37,878 nt of DNA from Pseudolactococcus plantarum (GCA_030454995.1 JAKDQI010000003.1:1-37878), one strand, 5' to 3'; shown: positions 1-7,737, counted from the stretch's first letter. The notes: generated from the letters alone by a model not told the origin. Numbers and translations are program-made.

Positions 1-42
1 TTGGGTCATTCCCACTTTTTTCCCTAAGATTCCTTTTGTCAT
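1..42 (-). CDS. rplC: 50S ribosomal protein L3, N-terminal fragment cut by window edge
   Basis: The last 42 bases of this minus-strand reading frame encode [14 protein letters not shown], which is the conserved N-terminus of ribosomal protein L3. A good ribosome binding site (GAAAGGA) lies just upstream, and only 13 bases separate the start codon from the rpsJ stop, as in the S10 operon (rpsJ-rplC-rplD...). The gene runs off the left edge, so only 14 codons are visible. L3 binds 23S rRNA near the peptidyl transferase centre. Identification rests on the 14 residues plus the operon position. Confidence 0.9.
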   Translation of the reverse strand, partial: MTKGILGKKVGMTQ

Positions 43-55
43 TAGAGTTCCTTTC

Positions 56-364
56 TTATAGTTTGATTTCGATGTTTACACCACTTGGTAAATCGAGTTT
101 CATCAAGCCATCAACAGTTTTTTGCGTTGGGTTAATGATGTCGATCAAGCGTTTGTGTGTACGCATTTCGAATTGTTCGCGTGAATCTTTGTATTTATGA
201 GTCGCACGGATGATAGTGTAAACTGAACGGTCAGTCGGTAGTGGGATTGGACCTGCTACAGATGCCTCAGTACGTTTCGCAGTTTCTACGATTTTTTCAG
301 CCGCTTGATCAAGGATACCATGTTCGTATGCTTTCAAACGAATGCGGATTTTTTTGTTTGCCAT
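56..364 (-). CDS. rpsJ: 30S ribosomal protein S10
   Basis: This 102-residue protein matches ribosomal protein S10 (NusE) in length and sequence: it begins [20 protein letters not shown] and contains the conserved [13 protein letters not shown] segment near residues 68-80. S10 is part of the 30S subunit head and, as NusE, bridges NusG and transcribing RNA polymerase in antitermination. The start has a strong ribosome binding site (GAGGAGAAATA before ATG). It is the first gene of the S10 operon, reading left into rplC 13 bases downstream, and is driven by the promoter at 501-529 through a leader of about 130 nt. Confidence 0.98.
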   Translation of the reverse strand: MANKKIRIRLKAYEHGILDQAAEKIVETAKRTEASVAGPIPLPTDRSVYTIIRATHKYKDSREQFEMRTHKRLIDIINPTQKTVDGLMKLDLPSGVNIEIKL

Positions 365-495
365 TATTTCTCCTCTCGTCTATTTCTTAGAATAGGCTAG
401 CTCCACGGGAAAACTAATACATGATGCGTGGCAACGCATCCGGGTGTATCACAACCTCTCGCTTCATCGCTACATACTACGCTTTACGCAGTACT
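365..495 (-). promoter_or_regulatory. Structured 5' leader of the S10 ribosomal protein operon
   Basis: About 130 nt separate the predicted transcription start from rpsJ. The leader contains a perfect hairpin, GATGCG (423-428) and CGCATC (435-440) with a 6-base loop, nested in a second helix ATACA (417-421) and TGTAT (445-449). Leader-mediated autoregulation of S10 operons (by L4) is known in other bacteria; whether this structure does it here is inference. No small gene with a ribosome binding site is apparent in the leader. Confidence 0.5.
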
Positions 496-500
496 TTCCT

Positions 501-529
501 ATGATACCAAAATATTTACAGTTGTGCAA
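501..529 (-). promoter_or_regulatory. Promoter of the S10 operon (rpsJ)
   Basis: On the minus strand TTGCAC (524-529) and TATCAT (501-506) are separated by 17 bases, a good sigma-A type promoter. It is back-to-back with the mscL promoter, whose -35 box begins five bases away. Confidence 0.7.
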
Positions 530-534
530 GTCTT

Positions 535-563
535 TTCACATTTATTATTTTTTATGTTATAAT
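535..563 (+). promoter_or_regulatory. Promoter of mscL
   Basis: TTCACA (535-540), a 17-base spacer, and a consensus TATAAT (558-563) with an upstream TGt extension lie 27 bases before the mscL start codon. Together with the S10 promoter this forms a compact divergent promoter pair. Confidence 0.8.
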
Positions 564-590
564 GTCCCTATATTATATGGGAGGTTTTTA

Positions 591-974
591 ATGTTAAACG
601 AATTTAAAGCATTTATTTTAAGAGGAAATGTGCTTGACTTGGCAGTCGGTGTAATTATCGGTGGTGCCTTCACAGCAATCGTCAAATCTTTGGTTGATAA
701 CTTAATCAATCCACTAATTGGTATCTTTGTTCAAAATGGTGCGCTTGCTAAACTTACTTTCAAGTTAGGTAACGCAACTTTTGCTTATGGTAGTTTTCTA
801 AACGATGTATTAAACTTTTTAATTACAGCATTTATTGTTTTCATTTTAGTTAAATCAGTTAACAAACTTTTTGTCTCAACTAAAAAAGCTGATGAAGAAG
901 TTGTTCAAGAAGATCCATTGGATATCCAAAACAAAACTTTACTTGAAATTCGTGATTTGTTAAAACAAAAATAA
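591..974 (+). CDS. mscL: Large-conductance mechanosensitive channel MscL
   Basis: The 127-residue product begins [20 protein letters not shown] and continues with [19 protein letters not shown], the conserved N-terminal amphipathic helix and first transmembrane helix of MscL. A second membrane helix is at about residues 67-90 ([20 protein letters not shown]), followed by a charged C-terminal helix. MscL forms a homopentameric pore that opens under membrane tension to release solutes during hypo-osmotic shock. An in-frame extension upstream to 444 exists, but the family N-terminus, the ribosome binding site (GGGAGG) and the promoter all favour the ATG at 591. It is monocistronic, closed by the hairpin at 1001-1034. 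Confidence 0.96.
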   Translation: MLNEFKAFILRGNVLDLAVGVIIGGAFTAIVKSLVDNLINPLIGIFVQNGALAKLTFKLGNATFAYGSFLNDVLNFLITAFIVFILVKSVNKLFVSTKKADEEVVQEDPLDIQNKTLLEIRDLLKQK

Positions 975-1000
975 ATCGTACTTATTATAGTATAGTAAAC

Positions 1001-1034
1001 AAAAAACTTGTTTAGTCGACTAAACAAGTTTTTT
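1001..1034. terminator. Bidirectional terminator between mscL and thrC
   Basis: A perfect inverted repeat with CTTGTTTAG (1007-1015) and CTAAACAAG (1020-1028), loop TCGA, is flanked by six A residues on the left and six T residues on the right. It can terminate both the rightward mscL transcript and the leftward thrC transcript. Confidence 0.9.
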
Positions 1035-1054
1035 TATTTTCGGTTAGTTACTCA

Positions 1055-2566
1055 TTAATCATCTTTAGTATCTTTATCAAACCCTAAATATGTTTCCACT
1101 GCTGATTGCATATCTGCACAAGCCACAACTGTTTCGTGTAAGACTGGTGCACCAAACAAATCTGATACAGCTTTGGGCAATGTTACCTTAGATAAGTCTG
1201 CTAATTTCTCAACCAACTCGAAATCATCTTCTTGACCTGTCAGCTCAGTTAAACTACCAACCACTGCTTTCGGAAATTTATAAGGACTAGCAGTTGACGC
1301 AATTACGGTAGGCGTTTTATCATCACCAGTTGCTGCGACATACTTTTGATAAACCGCACTCGCTACAGCTGTATGCGGATCTTCAATATAATGGTCTTTT
1401 TCATATGCTGATAATATCCGCTCTGAAATTTCTGTTTCATCAGCAAAATCAGCATAAAAACCGTCTAGCTGGGCTAGCATATCAGGAGAAATTTCATATT
1501 CACCAGTAGTTTGCAAATCTTTCATTAATTTCGCTGTCTTCACATCATCATCATGTGTCAAATGGAAAATTAAGCGCTCTAAATTTGACGATACAAGAAT
1601 ATCCATAGATGGAGAACTTGTCACAAAGAACTCACGATTTTTATCATAGGTACCAGAGTGGAAGAAATCAGTTAATACATTATTTTCATTAGAGGCGCAG
1701 ATTAGCTTGTTAATCGGTAAGCCAATTTGTTTAGCATAGTAGGCTGCTAAAATATTACCAAAATTCCCTGTAGGGACTGTGATATTTATTTTGTCGCCAC
1801 TTTTAATCACCTGTTTTTTAACTAATTGCGCATAAGCATATATATAGTAGGTGATCTGTGGTACTAAACGTCCAATATTCATAGAGTTAGCACTTGAAAA
1901 TTGTTTGTGATGTGCAAACATCTCCTCACGTAGTGATGTGTCATTGAACATCGCTTTTACATTCGTTTGCGCTTCATCAAAGTTACCATCGATAGCAATA
2001 ACTTTGACATTATCACCGACTTGCGTCGTCATTTGTCGCTCTTGAATTTTAGAAACGCCATCTTTTGGATAAAAGACAATGATTTTAGTCCCAGGTACGT
2101 TAGCAAACCCTGCCATAGCAGCTTTTCCTGTATCACCAGAAGTGGCCGTTAAAATAACGATTTCACGATCCACACCATGCTTTTTAGCTGCAGTTGTCAT
2201 TAAGTATGGCAAAATAGACAAAGCCATATCTTTAAAAGCGATTGTATTCCCGTGAAACAGCTCTAAATTATACTGACCATCTAGTGCTACTATTGGTGCT
2301 ATCGCAACATCATCAAATTTTTCATCGTAAGCATGTTCAACACAGTAAGCAATTTCTTCTTTAGTATAATCATCTAAAAATGCTGATAATACACGTGTTG
2401 CAATTTCTTGATAGGTCGCATTTTTTAGCGTACCAAAATCAAGTGTCACACTTGGTATTTGACTAGGTACATAGAGTCCCCCATCAGTAGCTAAGCCTTG
2501 AAGAATAGCTTGACTAGCCGTTACTTGATTATTTTTATCACGCGTAGATTGGTATATTAACGTCAT
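1055..2566 (-). CDS. thrC: Threonine synthase
   Basis: This 503-residue PLP enzyme converts O-phosphohomoserine to threonine, the last step of threonine synthesis. It shows the ThrC N-terminus (YQSTRDKNN), the PLP-lysine motif FHGNTIAFKDMALS with the lysine near residue 112, and the glycine-rich phosphate-binding stretches TATSGDTGKAAM and VPTGNFGN. Length fits the long bacterial ThrC class. I take the ATG at 2566, not the one 12 bases upstream, because the upstream ATG overlaps the ribosome binding site (GAGGTG) that serves the 2566 start. No hom or thrB is adjacent. Its promoter lies at 2600-2628. Confidence 0.96.
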   Translation of the reverse strand: MTLIYQSTRDKNNQVTASQAILQGLATDGGLYVPSQIPSVTLDFGTLKNATYQEIATRVLSAFLDDYTKEEIAYCVEHAYDEKFDDVAIAPIVALDGQYNLELFHGNTIAFKDMALSILPYLMTTAAKKHGVDREIVILTATSGDTGKAAMAGFANVPGTKIIVFYPKDGVSKIQERQMTTQVGDNVKVIAIDGNFDEAQTNVKAMFNDTSLREEMFAHHKQFSSANSMNIGRLVPQITYYIYAYAQLVKKQVIKSGDKINITVPTGNFGNILAAYYAKQIGLPINKLICASNENNVLTDFFHSGTYDKNREFFVTSSPSMDILVSSNLERLIFHLTHDDDVKTAKLMKDLQTTGEYEISPDMLAQLDGFYADFADETEISERILSAYEKDHYIEDPHTAVASAVYQKYVAATGDDKTPTVIASTASPYKFPKAVVGSLTELTGQEDDFELVEKLADLSKVTLPKAVSDLFGAPVLHETVVACADMQSAVETYLGFDKDTKDD

Positions 2567-2599
2567 TTTGCACCTCATATTTGTTTTGTTGTTTAACTC

Positions 2600-2628
2600 A
2601 TTGTAGCATAGCTGTCAGAATATTTCAA
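2600..2628 (-). promoter_or_regulatory. Promoter of thrC
   Basis: TTGAAA (2623-2628), a 17-base spacer and TACAAT (2600-2605) with a TGc extension precede thrC on the minus strand. The -35 box overlaps the T-tract end of the nusG terminator, so the two units are packed with no spare sequence. Confidence 0.8.
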
Positions 2629-2658
2629 AAAACCTTCATATATAAATGAAGGTTTTTT
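2627..2658 (-). terminator. Terminator downstream of nusG
   Basis: CCTTCAT (2633-2639) and ATGAAGG (2646-2652) form a hairpin with a 6-base loop, flanked by A6 and T6 runs. It follows the nusG stop by about 20 bases and should end the rpmG-secE-nusG transcript. Confidence 0.88.
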
Positions 2659-2679
2659 GGTAAATTTTTACTATATAAA

Positions 2680-3273
2680 TTAACTATCTAACTCATCAAT
2701 TTGTTGCATCTCAAGCTCAACAGGCGTTTCACGACCAAACATGTCTACGATAACTTTTAGTTTATCGCCTTGTATTTCAGTAATAGGCCCTTCAAAACCA
2801 GAGAATGCGCCGTCTATAATTTTGACACGTTTGCCAACATAGACATCAAAAGTAATTTCTCTAACCACTTTGCCCATGCCTTGAAGAATTTCTTGAATTT
2901 CTTCTTCAAATAACGGTGTTGGTTTCGAGCGGTTACCATGGGAGCCCACAAATCCTGTTACGTTGGGTGTGTTACGCACGACAAACCAAGCTTCATCAGT
3001 CATGTTCATCTCAACTAATACATAACCTGGAAATAGATTTTCTTCAACTTCTTTGCGTTTACCATTAACTTCTTTATCCACAGTTTCTGTTGGGATTTCA
3101 ATACGCAAAATATTATCAGTCATATTGTAGGTTTGCGCACGCTCAAGTAAGTTTTCTTTAACTTTGTTTTCATAACCAGAATAAGTCTGGATAACAAACC
3201 AACCTTGATCGAAATTCACAGTCTGTTCTTGAGCTGCTTTTTCCTCAATATTTTCTTCAAATGCTTCTGACAT
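2680..3273 (-). CDS. nusG: Transcription termination/antitermination factor NusG
   Basis: The 197-residue product has an acidic N-terminal extension followed by the NGN domain (WFVIQTYSGYENKVKENL at about residues 25-42, then LFPGYVLVEM) and a C-terminal KOW domain (GKRVKIIDGAFSGFEGPI). NusG binds the RNA polymerase clamp and modulates pausing and termination. An ATG 17 codons upstream is in frame, but the ribosome binding site AAAGGAG sits directly before the 3273 start, which is therefore chosen. It follows secE by 124 bases that carry a possible separate promoter and two hairpins. Confidence 0.97.
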   Translation of the reverse strand: MSEAFEENIEEKAAQEQTVNFDQGWFVIQTYSGYENKVKENLLERAQTYNMTDNILRIEIPTETVDKEVNGKRKEVEENLFPGYVLVEMNMTDEAWFVVRNTPNVTGFVGSHGNRSKPTPLFEEEIQEILQGMGKVVREITFDVYVGKRVKIIDGAFSGFEGPITEIQGDKLKVIVDMFGRETPVELEMQQIDELDS

Positions 3274-3334
3274 CTCTTCTCCTTTAATGTATACAGTTTT
3301 AAATTTTTGTACTTTAGTTAGCAATTTTATGGGG

Positions 3335-3377
3335 CTTATACTGCATTATTTTAGTATAAGAAAAAGGCTTATCGCCT
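3335..3377 (-). promoter_or_regulatory. Two hairpins in the nusG leader
   Basis: In the secE-nusG gap the minus strand carries a short helix AGGC/GCCT (3365-3377) followed by five T residues, then a perfect 8-bp inverted repeat, CTTATACT (3335-3342) and AGTATAAG (3353-3360). The first looks like a weak attenuator, the second like a leader structure. Function is inferred. Confidence 0.4.
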
Positions 3378-3386
3378 GTTTCCATT

Positions 3387-3395
3387 ATTATAACA
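3387..3395 (-). promoter_or_regulatory. Possible internal promoter for nusG
   Basis: A consensus TATAAT (minus strand, 3387-3392) with a TGt extension lies just upstream of the two leader hairpins, right after the secE stop. No good -35 box at 16-18 bases is visible, so it would rely on the extended -10. Confidence 0.45.
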
Positions 3396-3397
3396 TA

Positions 3398-3592
3398 TTA
3401 TTTGATCATTGGTACCAACATTTTAACGATTTGTGTGACACCACTTTTAACCAACCAGTCAAATATGACAATAAACACCATAAAGAAAGCTGAGTACTGA
3501 AGTACCATACCAAAATCTTTAAATGCTTCTGAGCGTGTAGGCCACGTCACTAGACGCATTTCAGCAATAATTGAATTGATAAATTTAAACAT
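3398..3592 (-). CDS. secE: Preprotein translocase subunit SecE
   Basis: This 64-residue protein has the SecE layout: a short amphipathic helix (FINSIIAEMRLVTWPTRSEAFKD, residues 4-26, with the conserved TWP) and one C-terminal transmembrane helix (about residues 30-48). SecE clamps SecY in the Sec translocon. Single-membrane-span SecE of this size is usual in Gram-positive bacteria. Its start codon overlaps the rpmG stop by one base and nusG lies downstream, the standard rpmG-secE-nusG order. Confidence 0.95.
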   Translation of the reverse strand: MFKFINSIIAEMRLVTWPTRSEAFKDFGMVLQYSAFFMVFIVIFDWLVKSGVTQIVKMLVPMIK

Positions 3593-3741
3593 TATCTCGT
3601 CTCCTTGTGCAGGCTATATTTTCCACAAACCTTACAGAATTTATTAACTTCAAGACGTTTATCACGTCCGTTAGAACTAACAGTAATCGAATAGTTCCTC
3701 GATCCACAGACCGTACAAGCTAGGCTTGCTTTTTTTATCAT
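3592..3741 (-). CDS. rpmG: 50S ribosomal protein L33 (zinc-ribbon type)
   Basis: The 49-residue product starts [19 protein letters not shown] and contains two CxxC pairs (CTVC, CKVC), so it is the zinc-binding form of L33. A longer in-frame start at 3795 is rejected because AAAGGAG immediately precedes the ATG at 3741 and the family N-terminus begins there. It is the first gene of the rpmG-secE-nusG unit, behind a leader of about 180 nt from the promoter at 3930-3958. Confidence 0.95.
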   Translation of the reverse strand: MIKKASLACTVCGSRNYSITVSSNGRDKRLEVNKFCKVCGKYSLHKETR

Positions 3742-3929
3742 GGCTACTCCTTTAGGCAATTCAGCGACACAGTTGTAAAGAAAAGCAAACAACATCTTAC
3801 TCTTAATGGCTGATACTAACTACCAAACCATTCCTTACATACCGCTTACAATAGTTACGATGTATCATATGTCACTGACTAGTCTTAGTACTTTATGCCA
3901 TACGTTATCTCCGTTATCTCTAATGTATA

Positions 3930-3958
3930 ATTCTAACAAAAATTGATGCACTAGTCAA
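3930..3958 (-). promoter_or_regulatory. Promoter of rpmG-secE-nusG
   Basis: TTGACT (3953-3958), a 17-base spacer and TAGAAT (3930-3935) with a TGt extension form a strong promoter on the minus strand. Its -35 box overlaps the last bases of pbp2A. No clear terminator separates pbp2A from this promoter. Confidence 0.8.
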
Positions 3959-6098
3959 ATAACGATTTAACTCTATCCCAAACACTGCCACCTACTTCTT
4001 TAACTCTCTTACTTGCTTTGTCACTAAAATCTTTAGCTTTATCAGTGATTGCTTTCGTTTTGTTTTTAGCTTCTTCCACGACATCGTTGACTGCTGGATC
4101 ATTTGATGGTACGGCTGCAGCCTCTACCCCATCTAAGCTATAGGCATTTTCTTCTTTAAATTGCGTATTATCTGTATAGGGTAGGATCGAACTCGACATA
4201 GTTCTAAATACTGCAGAGGCTGTACCAGCTGAGGTGTCATCTAAACGGTGTAAGTCACTTTGTGGATTTTCATATCCTAACCATAGTGTCATAACGACAT
4301 CAGGTGTATAGCCAATAACCCATTGGTCAATGTCTTCATTAGTACCTGTTTTACCTGCAAGTGTATAGCCATAAGGTGCTGCATAAATACCTGTCCCATT
4401 TGTATAAGTGCCTAGCATCATACTTGTCATTTTTTGAGCTGTGTTACTATCAATCACACGTTTTGATGTCACTTTAGCTGTCGCGATTGTTTGTCCGCTT
4501 GCATTTACAATTTTTTTGATTAAATGTGCATCATTCATGATACCATCATTAGCAAATGTTGCATACGCTTGTGCCATTTGCCAAGGGTTGGTCCCAACTC
4601 CTGCACCAAGAGCAGTTGTTAAATTATCATTCTTGCTCGTCAAATTCAACCCAAATTGTTTACCTTTTTCGATGCCAGTTTTAATCCCGATTGACTTAAA
4701 TGTATTAATAGCTGGGATATTATAAGAATTAGCAAGCGCTTGATACATTGGCATGTCCCCATGCCACTGCCGATCCGCATTTAGTGGGGCCCATCCATTA
4801 TAATCTGTAGGTTTATCATGGACTGTTTTATTAATTGACCAACCTGCTTCGATCGCTGGTGTATAAACAATTAACGGTTTAATGGTTGACCCTGGACTAC
4901 GCTCAGATTGTGTAGCAAAGTTAAAGCCTCTAAAACTATTGTGTTCAGCTGTTGGCACGCGGCCAATCAAGGCCTCAACCTCTCCTGTTTTTGGATCTAG
5001 TGCAACAGAGGCAGACTGTGCACTCACACCATCTGCTGCAACTGGAAACTGAGCACTAGTAGCATAAGTTGTCTGCATACCTGTTTGCATATTTTGATTT
5101 AAACCGGTATAGATTTTGTAGCCGTTATTTAAAATATCTTGTTCTGTCAGACCATAGGTATTAATGGCTTCTTGAATGACCGCATCAAAATAACTTGGAT
5201 AAGTATAGTCATCATCTTTACCAACATAAGCATCGTTTAGATTACTGGTAATACCTACCTGCATCGCAGTATTAGCAACATCTTGCGTGATCACCTTTGT
5301 ATTTGCCATATTCTGTAGCACAGTATTTCTGCGATCTTTAGCAAATTGACCATTTTTATAAAGAGGATTATAGACTTCTGGCCACTTCAAGATACCAACC
5401 AACGTCGCCGCTTCTTCTACAGATAAATCTTTAGCGGATTTACCATAGTACTTAAGACTAGCATCTTGTATGCCCCAGATACCATTACCAAAATATGAGT
5501 TATTTAAGTACATGGTCATGATATCTTTTTTCTCATATTTTTTATTGATTTCAAGTGCTAAAAATAACTCTTTAGCTTTTCGATCAACTGTTTGCTTTTG
5601 TGTTAGATAAGCATTTTTCGCCAATTGCTGTGTGATAGTAGAACCACCACCAAATTTACCTAAGGTCAAAACAGCCAATATAGTACGTTTTATATTAATA
5701 CCACTATTTGTATAGAACGTTCTATCTTCTGTCGCAATCACCGCTTGCTTGACATTATCAGAGATATCATCAAACTTAACTGTCGTCCCTTTTTGACCAT
5801 ACATAGCACCTGCTGACTTACCATCTTTATCGATAATTTCTGTCCGTGCTTCCATCGATTGTTTCAGCGTTTTTACATCTGCTGTTTTAGCCAAAAACAA
5901 CAAGTAACTTGCTGTCGCCAACACAATAAAAAGAACCAAGGCAATCATAATTTTGGTTAAGTTATACTTATTCCAAATCCTTTTGATGGGTGCTGGAATG
6001 ATTTGTCGTTTCTTAGCTTTTATTTTTCTATCTAATCCTGGATCACTATTTTTTTCTGATCGACTGAGACTCGATTTTTTTTCTTCATTTTCTATCAT
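3951..6098 (-). CDS. pbp2A: Class A penicillin-binding protein (PBP2a type), bifunctional transglycosylase/transpeptidase
   Basis: This 715-residue protein polymerises and cross-links peptidoglycan outside the membrane. It has a basic cytoplasmic tail (residues 1-48), one membrane anchor (about 49-70), a GT51 glycosyltransferase domain with the catalytic EDRTFY motif (Glu124) and GGGSTITQQLAKNAYL, and a C-terminal transpeptidase with SPGSTIKP (active serine), SYN and KTGT motifs in order. A lysine- and aspartate-rich tail follows. The gene sits directly upstream of rpmG-secE-nusG, the arrangement seen in streptococci for pbp2A. There is no Shine-Dalgarno before the ATG, and an extended -10 (TGCTAAAAT) ends six bases upstream, so the mRNA may be leaderless. 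Confidence 0.93.
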   Translation of the reverse strand: MIENEEKKSSLSRSEKNSDPGLDRKIKAKKRQIIPAPIKRIWNKYNLTKIMIALVLFIVLATASYLLFLAKTADVKTLKQSMEARTEIIDKDGKSAGAMYGQKGTTVKFDDISDNVKQAVIATEDRTFYTNSGINIKRTILAVLTLGKFGGGSTITQQLAKNAYLTQKQTVDRKAKELFLALEINKKYEKKDIMTMYLNNSYFGNGIWGIQDASLKYYGKSAKDLSVEEAATLVGILKWPEVYNPLYKNGQFAKDRRNTVLQNMANTKVITQDVANTAMQVGITSNLNDAYVGKDDDYTYPSYFDAVIQEAINTYGLTEQDILNNGYKIYTGLNQNMQTGMQTTYATSAQFPVAADGVSAQSASVALDPKTGEVEALIGRVPTAEHNSFRGFNFATQSERSPGSTIKPLIVYTPAIEAGWSINKTVHDKPTDYNGWAPLNADRQWHGDMPMYQALANSYNIPAINTFKSIGIKTGIEKGKQFGLNLTSKNDNLTTALGAGVGTNPWQMAQAYATFANDGIMNDAHLIKKIVNASGQTIATAKVTSKRVIDSNTAQKMTSMMLGTYTNGTGIYAAPYGYTLAGKTGTNEDIDQWVIGYTPDVVMTLWLGYENPQSDLHRLDDTSAGTASAVFRTMSSSILPYTDNTQFKEENAYSLDGVEAAAVPSNDPAVNDVVEEAKNKTKAITDKAKDFSDKASKRVKEVGGSVWDRVKSLFD

Positions 6099-6104
6099 AA
6101 TCTT

Positions 6105-6113
6105 ATTTTAGCA
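6105..6113 (-). promoter_or_regulatory. Extended -10 promoter of pbp2A, possibly leaderless
   Basis: TGCTAAAAT on the minus strand ends six bases before the pbp2A ATG. No convincing -35 box is present at 16-18 bases. If transcription starts at the usual distance from the -10, the mRNA begins at or within a base of the start codon. Confidence 0.5.
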
Positions 6114-6167
6114 TATTTTAGTATCTCTACCTTAAAACAATGTCTTTACACCAGTCAATCAAATTAG

Positions 6168-6207
6168 TTTACAATCAACACATCTTCATTTATAATTGAC
6201 TAGTCAA
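6168..6207 (+). promoter_or_regulatory. Promoter and palindromic operator of the marR-nitroreductase operon
   Basis: TTTACA (6168-6173), a 17-base spacer and TATAAT (6191-6196) form a near-consensus promoter. The perfect 12-bp palindrome TTGACTAGTCAA (6196-6207) abuts the -10 and covers the expected transcription start, a typical position for a MarR-family autorepressor. Binding by the adjacent MarR protein is inferred. Confidence 0.7.
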
Positions 6208-6238
6208 CTATTGATAAATCAAAAGAAAGAGGTATTAT

Positions 6239-6646
6239 TTGGATATCAGACAGCTCAGTAAACTGTTTTACCAAATCAAGTTGGTTAACCAAGAAACCAC
6301 GACAAAGTTTGAAAAACAAACAGGCATTAGTATTACACGCTATGAACTGATGATGTTTTTAAAAGCGCATGGTAGATGTTCCCAAACAACATTACAAAAC
6401 CAGTTACACATAGATAGCGCAGCAGTCACCAGACACTTAAAAGTACTCGAGAGTAAGCACTATGTCACGCGAGAGAGAAATAAAGACAATAACCGCGAGG
6501 TATTTGTCAATTTAACAGCTGAAGCAGATAAAGCAATCACAGACTGTGAAACCAACTGCGAGACACCTCCCCAACAAGCAAATTTACCCTTAACACATGA
6601 TGAAGTAGAGACACTACTTCACTTGTTAGGTAAACTAGTAAAATGA
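6239..6646 (+). CDS. MarR-family transcriptional regulator
   Basis: The 135-residue protein has the MarR winged-helix fold: an N-terminal dimerisation helix (LSKLFYQIKLVNQETTTKF), a helix-turn-helix around residues 55-75 (TTLQNQLHIDSAAVTRHLKVLE), and the wing (YVTRERNKDNNREVFVNLT, about 80-98). The start is TTG at 6239, six bases after AGAGG; no in-frame ATG with a binding site is closer. Its stop overlaps the ATG of the nitroreductase gene by four bases (ATGA), so the two are translationally coupled. The palindrome over its promoter suggests autorepression and control of the downstream nitroreductase. The ligand cannot be told from sequence. Confidence 0.9.
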   Translation: MDIRQLSKLFYQIKLVNQETTTKFEKQTGISITRYELMMFLKAHGRCSQTTLQNQLHIDSAAVTRHLKVLESKHYVTRERNKDNNREVFVNLTAEADKAITDCETNCETPPQQANLPLTHDEVETLLHLLGKLVK

Positions 6647-7299
6647 AAGTAGAAAAAATAATGACACATCAATTACTAAACAACGATTTTTCAGATATCA
6701 CCTTTGGCAGAAAATCAATTCGTGCTTATGACGAAACAGTAAAAATTTCGCATGAAGAAATGTTAGCCATAATTCAAGAAGCCACTACCGCACCTTCTTC
6801 AGTCAACTTTCAACCATGGCGTTTTGTGGTCGTTGAAAGTGCTGAACAAAAAGAGTTATTAAAACCTTTAGTAAAGTTTAATGCATTACAAAATGATACA
6901 TCAGCAGCAATGGTATTGTGCTTTGGCGATTTAGCCTGCTATGAACTAGGGGAAACTATATATGATCAAGCAGTATCAGAGGGTAAAATGCCACAAGACG
7001 TGAGAGATCGACAACTTGCTTCAATCGTGCCAATGTACCAATCTTTAAGCACAGCACAAATGAATGATATCGTAAAAATCGATACAAGTTTGGCAGCTAT
7101 GCAATTTATGTTAGTTGCTAGAGCTCACGGTTATGATACTAACCCTATTGGTGGTTTCGACAGCGATAAGCTAGCAGAAACATTTGGATTAGATAAAAAT
7201 CGTTATGTACCTGTCATGATCATCTCAATCGGTAAAGCAGCAGAAGCTGGTTATCAATCTGTGCGATTGCCAGCAGAAACAATTACTGAATTCAAATAA
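6643..7299 (+). CDS. Nitroreductase-family FMN-dependent oxidoreductase
   Basis: This 218-residue protein shows the nitroreductase FMN-binding signatures: GRKSIRAYDE near the N-terminus, EATTAPSSVNFQPWRFVVV (about 46-64) and a C-terminal glycine-rich segment (YDTNPIGGFDSDKLAETFGL) with VPVMIISIGK. The family reduces nitroaromatics, quinones or flavins with NAD(P)H. The ATG at 6643 overlaps the marR stop; a second ATG at 6661 (MTHQLLNN) is an alternative because neither has a strong ribosome binding site. Co-transcription with a MarR regulator suggests induction by a toxic electrophile or quinone, which is inference. Confidence 0.9.
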   Translation: MKVEKIMTHQLLNNDFSDITFGRKSIRAYDETVKISHEEMLAIIQEATTAPSSVNFQPWRFVVVESAEQKELLKPLVKFNALQNDTSAAMVLCFGDLACYELGETIYDQAVSEGKMPQDVRDRQLASIVPMYQSLSTAQMNDIVKIDTSLAAMQFMLVARAHGYDTNPIGGFDSDKLAETFGLDKNRYVPVMIISIGKAAEAGYQSVRLPAETITEFK

Positions 7300-7356
7300 T
7301 TAAAATAGCAGATTTTTTCTGTCACAATTATGCTAGTGTTTTTACAAGGAGAACCT

Positions 7357-7716
7357 ATGTCCATCATCACAATACTCTTAAACAGCTTAGTTGCACTAGA
7401 GTTTTTCTATATTATGTATTTAGAAACTTTTTCAACACCTTCAGCTACAACCGCAAAAGTATTTAATCTGTCTCAAGAAGAGTTAAAAAGAGATAGTGTG
7501 ACTGTACTATTTAAAAATCAAGGTGTTTATAATGGTCTGATCGCTGTCGGCTTACTATACGCCACTTTTATGGCTAATGCATCACTTGAAATCAGTAGGT
7601 TGATACTCATCTACATCATTCTAGTTGCTTTATATGGTAGCCTAACAAGTAATAAAAAAATCATCTTAACACAAGGCGGTCTGGCAATACTCGCATTAGT
7701 CTCTACTTTCTTCTAA
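7357..7716 (+). CDS. DUF1304 family small integral membrane protein
   Basis: The 119-residue product is almost entirely hydrophobic, with about four membrane helices. It carries the DUF1304 hallmarks: an early MYLE(T) in the first helix (FFYIMYLETF) and NQGVYNGLIAVGLLYA in the middle. The function of the family is unknown. The ATG at 7357 follows AAGGAGAACCT and is preferred over an in-frame ATG at 7330. It lies 57 bases after the nitroreductase with no clear terminator between, so it probably belongs to the MarR-controlled operon; the hairpin at 7738-7775 ends the unit. Confidence 0.85.
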   Translation: MSIITILLNSLVALEFFYIMYLETFSTPSATTAKVFNLSQEELKRDSVTVLFKNQGVYNGLIAVGLLYATFMANASLEISRLILIYIILVALYGSLTSNKKIILTQGGLAILALVSTFF

Positions 7717-7737
7717 ATCACTATCTACTATACAAAT

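Noticed and set aside
2567-2578. thrC start at ATG 2578
   Set aside because: It overlaps the GAGGTG ribosome binding site that serves the ATG at 2566, where the family N-terminus begins.
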